From Anaerolineales bacterium (GTDB lineage: Bacteria; Chloroflexota; Anaerolineae; 4572-78; J111), in the NCBI GenBank assembly GCA_015075405.1, contig JABTUK010000005.1:1061747-1125746 (forward strand): DNA of 64,000 bases, written 5' to 3'. A program made the translations under genes and the position numbers. Shown here one piece after another: positions 62,841 to 64,000 of this stretch (within the stretch, counting starts at the first letter, position 1; every line of letters starts with the position of its first letter). A model generated the notes under the pieces. The model searched no databases, had not been told where the DNA came from, and was given only the letters and a program-made list of their open reading frames with translations.

Positions 62841-64000
62841 TTATACATAGGCCAGGCTTTCTCGTACACTGGTTTGGGCCGCTTTTTGGGCCGGCAGCCA
62901 ACTGGCCAGCACGGCCAACACCCCCACAATCACAAACCAGGCGAGCACGCCGGCCATGGATTGCTGATAGACCAGCTCGGTATTGAGCAGCCCGGATAAA
63001 GCGGCGATGAGTAGCCGTCCGACAGGGATGCTCAGAGGCCAGGCGATGAGCCAGCTTAACCAGCCCAAAATCAGCCCTTCACCCACAAACTGCCCGCCCA
63101 CCACCAGGGTCGACGCGCCAATGGCCCGCATCACCCCAATCTCGCGGGTTCGCTCCAGTACATTGATCGAAAGCGTGCCGCTCAAGGCCACTGCCCCGAC
63201 TGCGGCAATCAGCAGGGCCATGCCGGTCAAGAGTAGCAGCAGGATAGACATGCGGTCGAGTCGCTCATGCACCATCCGATGCGAGGTATCCTCCCGGCTA
63301 ACCTGGAGTTCGTAGCCACGCGCCTCAAACCGTTCGCGTAAAGCGGCAGCAACGGTGGCTTCGCTGGCCTCGTCGTCGGTGGTAGTCTGAACCTTGATAA
63401 CTTTGCCGCTGCCCACCTGGCGCAGTTCGCGCAGCAGAGCGTCGCGGGGGGTGTAGACCGCTTGTTGATCCAGCGGATCAAACAGCAAGCCGACCACCTG
63501 CCAATCCGATTCACGCTTGCCGGTCGGGTCAATTGTTACCCAATCCCCCAAGCCCACGCCAATTTGCTCGGCCAACTCCTGATTGAGGACCACCGCATAC
63601 CTGTCCCCCTCGGCCAGCCAGCGCCCGGCCCGTATCTGCGGCGCATAGGTGATGGTTGGCAGCGGCAGGCCGTACAGTCGGGCCGTTTCGTCGTCGTTGG
63701 CCTCGGGCTGGCCCAAAGGCCGAATCACACCCTGGCCGCTGCCCCAAACCTCAACCGTTTCCACGCCGGGTTGGGCCAACACGATGGCTTCGATTTCGGG
63801 GATACGGACCTCATTTTTTAACTCTAGCATCACATTGGCCCGGAAAATGGTGGTTAAAATGTCGTTATAGGTGTAGACCAGGCTGGCCTGAGTATTCATC
63901 ACCATCATAAAGATGACGCCGGCTCCGACCAGGGTGATTTCGGTTAGCAAGACACGCTGCTTGTTGCGAAAGGTGTTACTGAGGGTCAGGGCGGCCAGAC
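62841..64000 (-). CDS. FtsX/MacB-type ABC permease, 5' part beyond window
   Basis: The frame is open to base 64000, so about 386 C-terminal residues are visible and the start is missing. It enters with LALTLSNTF-like LAALTLSNTFRNKQRVLLTE and a membrane span, has a MacB-type extracytoplasmic domain (about 230 residues; GVGLGDWVTIDPTGKRESDW), then three C-terminal spans with FtsX motifs: LLLLLTGMALLIAAVGAVAL, ERTREIGVMRAIGA and the final LAWFVIVGVLAVLASWLPAQ. A second FtsX half upstream is likely, giving a protein of about 800 residues. Substrates are lipids, peptides or drugs in relatives. Confidence 0.88.
   Translation of the reverse strand, partial: LAALTLSNTFRNKQRVLLTEITLVGAGVIFMMVMNTQASLVYTYNDILTTIFRANVMLELKNEVRIPEIEAIVLAQPGVETVEVWGSGQGVIRPLGQPEANDDETARLYGLPLPTITYAPQIRAGRWLAEGDRYAVVLNQELAEQIGVGLGDWVTIDPTGKRESDWQVVGLLFDPLDQQAVYTPRDALLRELRQVGSGKVIKVQTTTDDEASEATVAAALRERFEARGYELQVSREDTSHRMVHERLDRMSILLLLLTGMALLIAAVGAVALSGTLSINVLERTREIGVMRAIGASTLVVGGQFVGEGLILGWLSWLIAWPLSIPVGRLLIAALSGLLNTELVYQQSMAGVLAWFVIVGVLAVLASWLPAQKAAQTSVRESLAYV

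Overview
The window looks like a chromosomal segment of a Chloroflexota bacterium, probably of the Anaerolineae type. This is inferred from gene content, not from a marker tree. The clues are Thr/Pro-rich surface proteins, an AAA-like ATPase with a membrane segment, a BTAD/NB-ARC/TPR regulator, a kinase-AAA-GAF-cyclase giant, an NDH-2 dehydrogenase, CoxLMS-type hydroxylase genes, an LPETG-anchored DUF11 protein, and many short-period tandem-repeat hairpins between genes.

Layout. 1-5.7 kb: envelope/polysaccharide genes (partial glycosyltransferase, AAA-like/TPR membrane protein, O-antigen-ligase-like protein). 5.8-14.4 kb, minus strand: DUF1992 protein, NDH-2, a molybdenum hydroxylase (large, small and medium subunits) interrupted by an insertion sequence with a clean 8-bp target duplication, and a sirtuin. 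14.6-18 kb: a 176-bp multi-hairpin repeat and a multi-GAF histidine kinase. 18.1-26.6 kb, plus strand: lipoprotein, a phosphatidylinositol-mannoside-like trio (acyltransferase, PimA-like glycosyltransferase, CDP-alcohol phosphatidyltransferase), M20 peptidase, LPETG surface protein, pentapeptide-repeat protein, Dus.

26.8-43.9 kb is the accessory island of most interest. On the minus strand a BTAD regulator is followed by two small homologous proteins resembling nitrile-hydratase-type RiPP leader peptides, a fused leader-binding/YcaO cyclodehydratase, a cytochrome P450 and, one base after the P450 stop, an 1804-residue Ser/Thr kinase-ATPase-GAF-cyclase. This reads as an azol(in)e-type RiPP (TOMM) operon. 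An IS4-type element sits between the regulator and the first precursor and splits a putative promoter. An 11-bp-phased direct repeat lies in the divergent region upstream of the BTAD gene and recurs at 44.1 kb. Facing plus-strand genes encode a ParB-like protein, a frameshifted copy of it, and two unrecognised small proteins.

44.2-53.2 kb: EamA transporter and the housekeeping run nusA-ylxR-infB-rbfA-truB-ribF (no rimP upstream), then a Thr/Pro-linker membrane protein. 53.3-64 kb: a small plus-strand gene with promoter and terminator, a second copy of the multi-hairpin repeat, and a minus-strand multidrug-exporter operon (LuxR-type HTH, TetR, two ABC-2 permeases, two ATPases, two HlyD-type adaptors) next to a partial FtsX-type permease.

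A theme across the window is repeat-driven change. Short-unit tandem repeats form hairpins between genes, supply the stop codons of several genes, and are inserted in frame inside at least three proteins.
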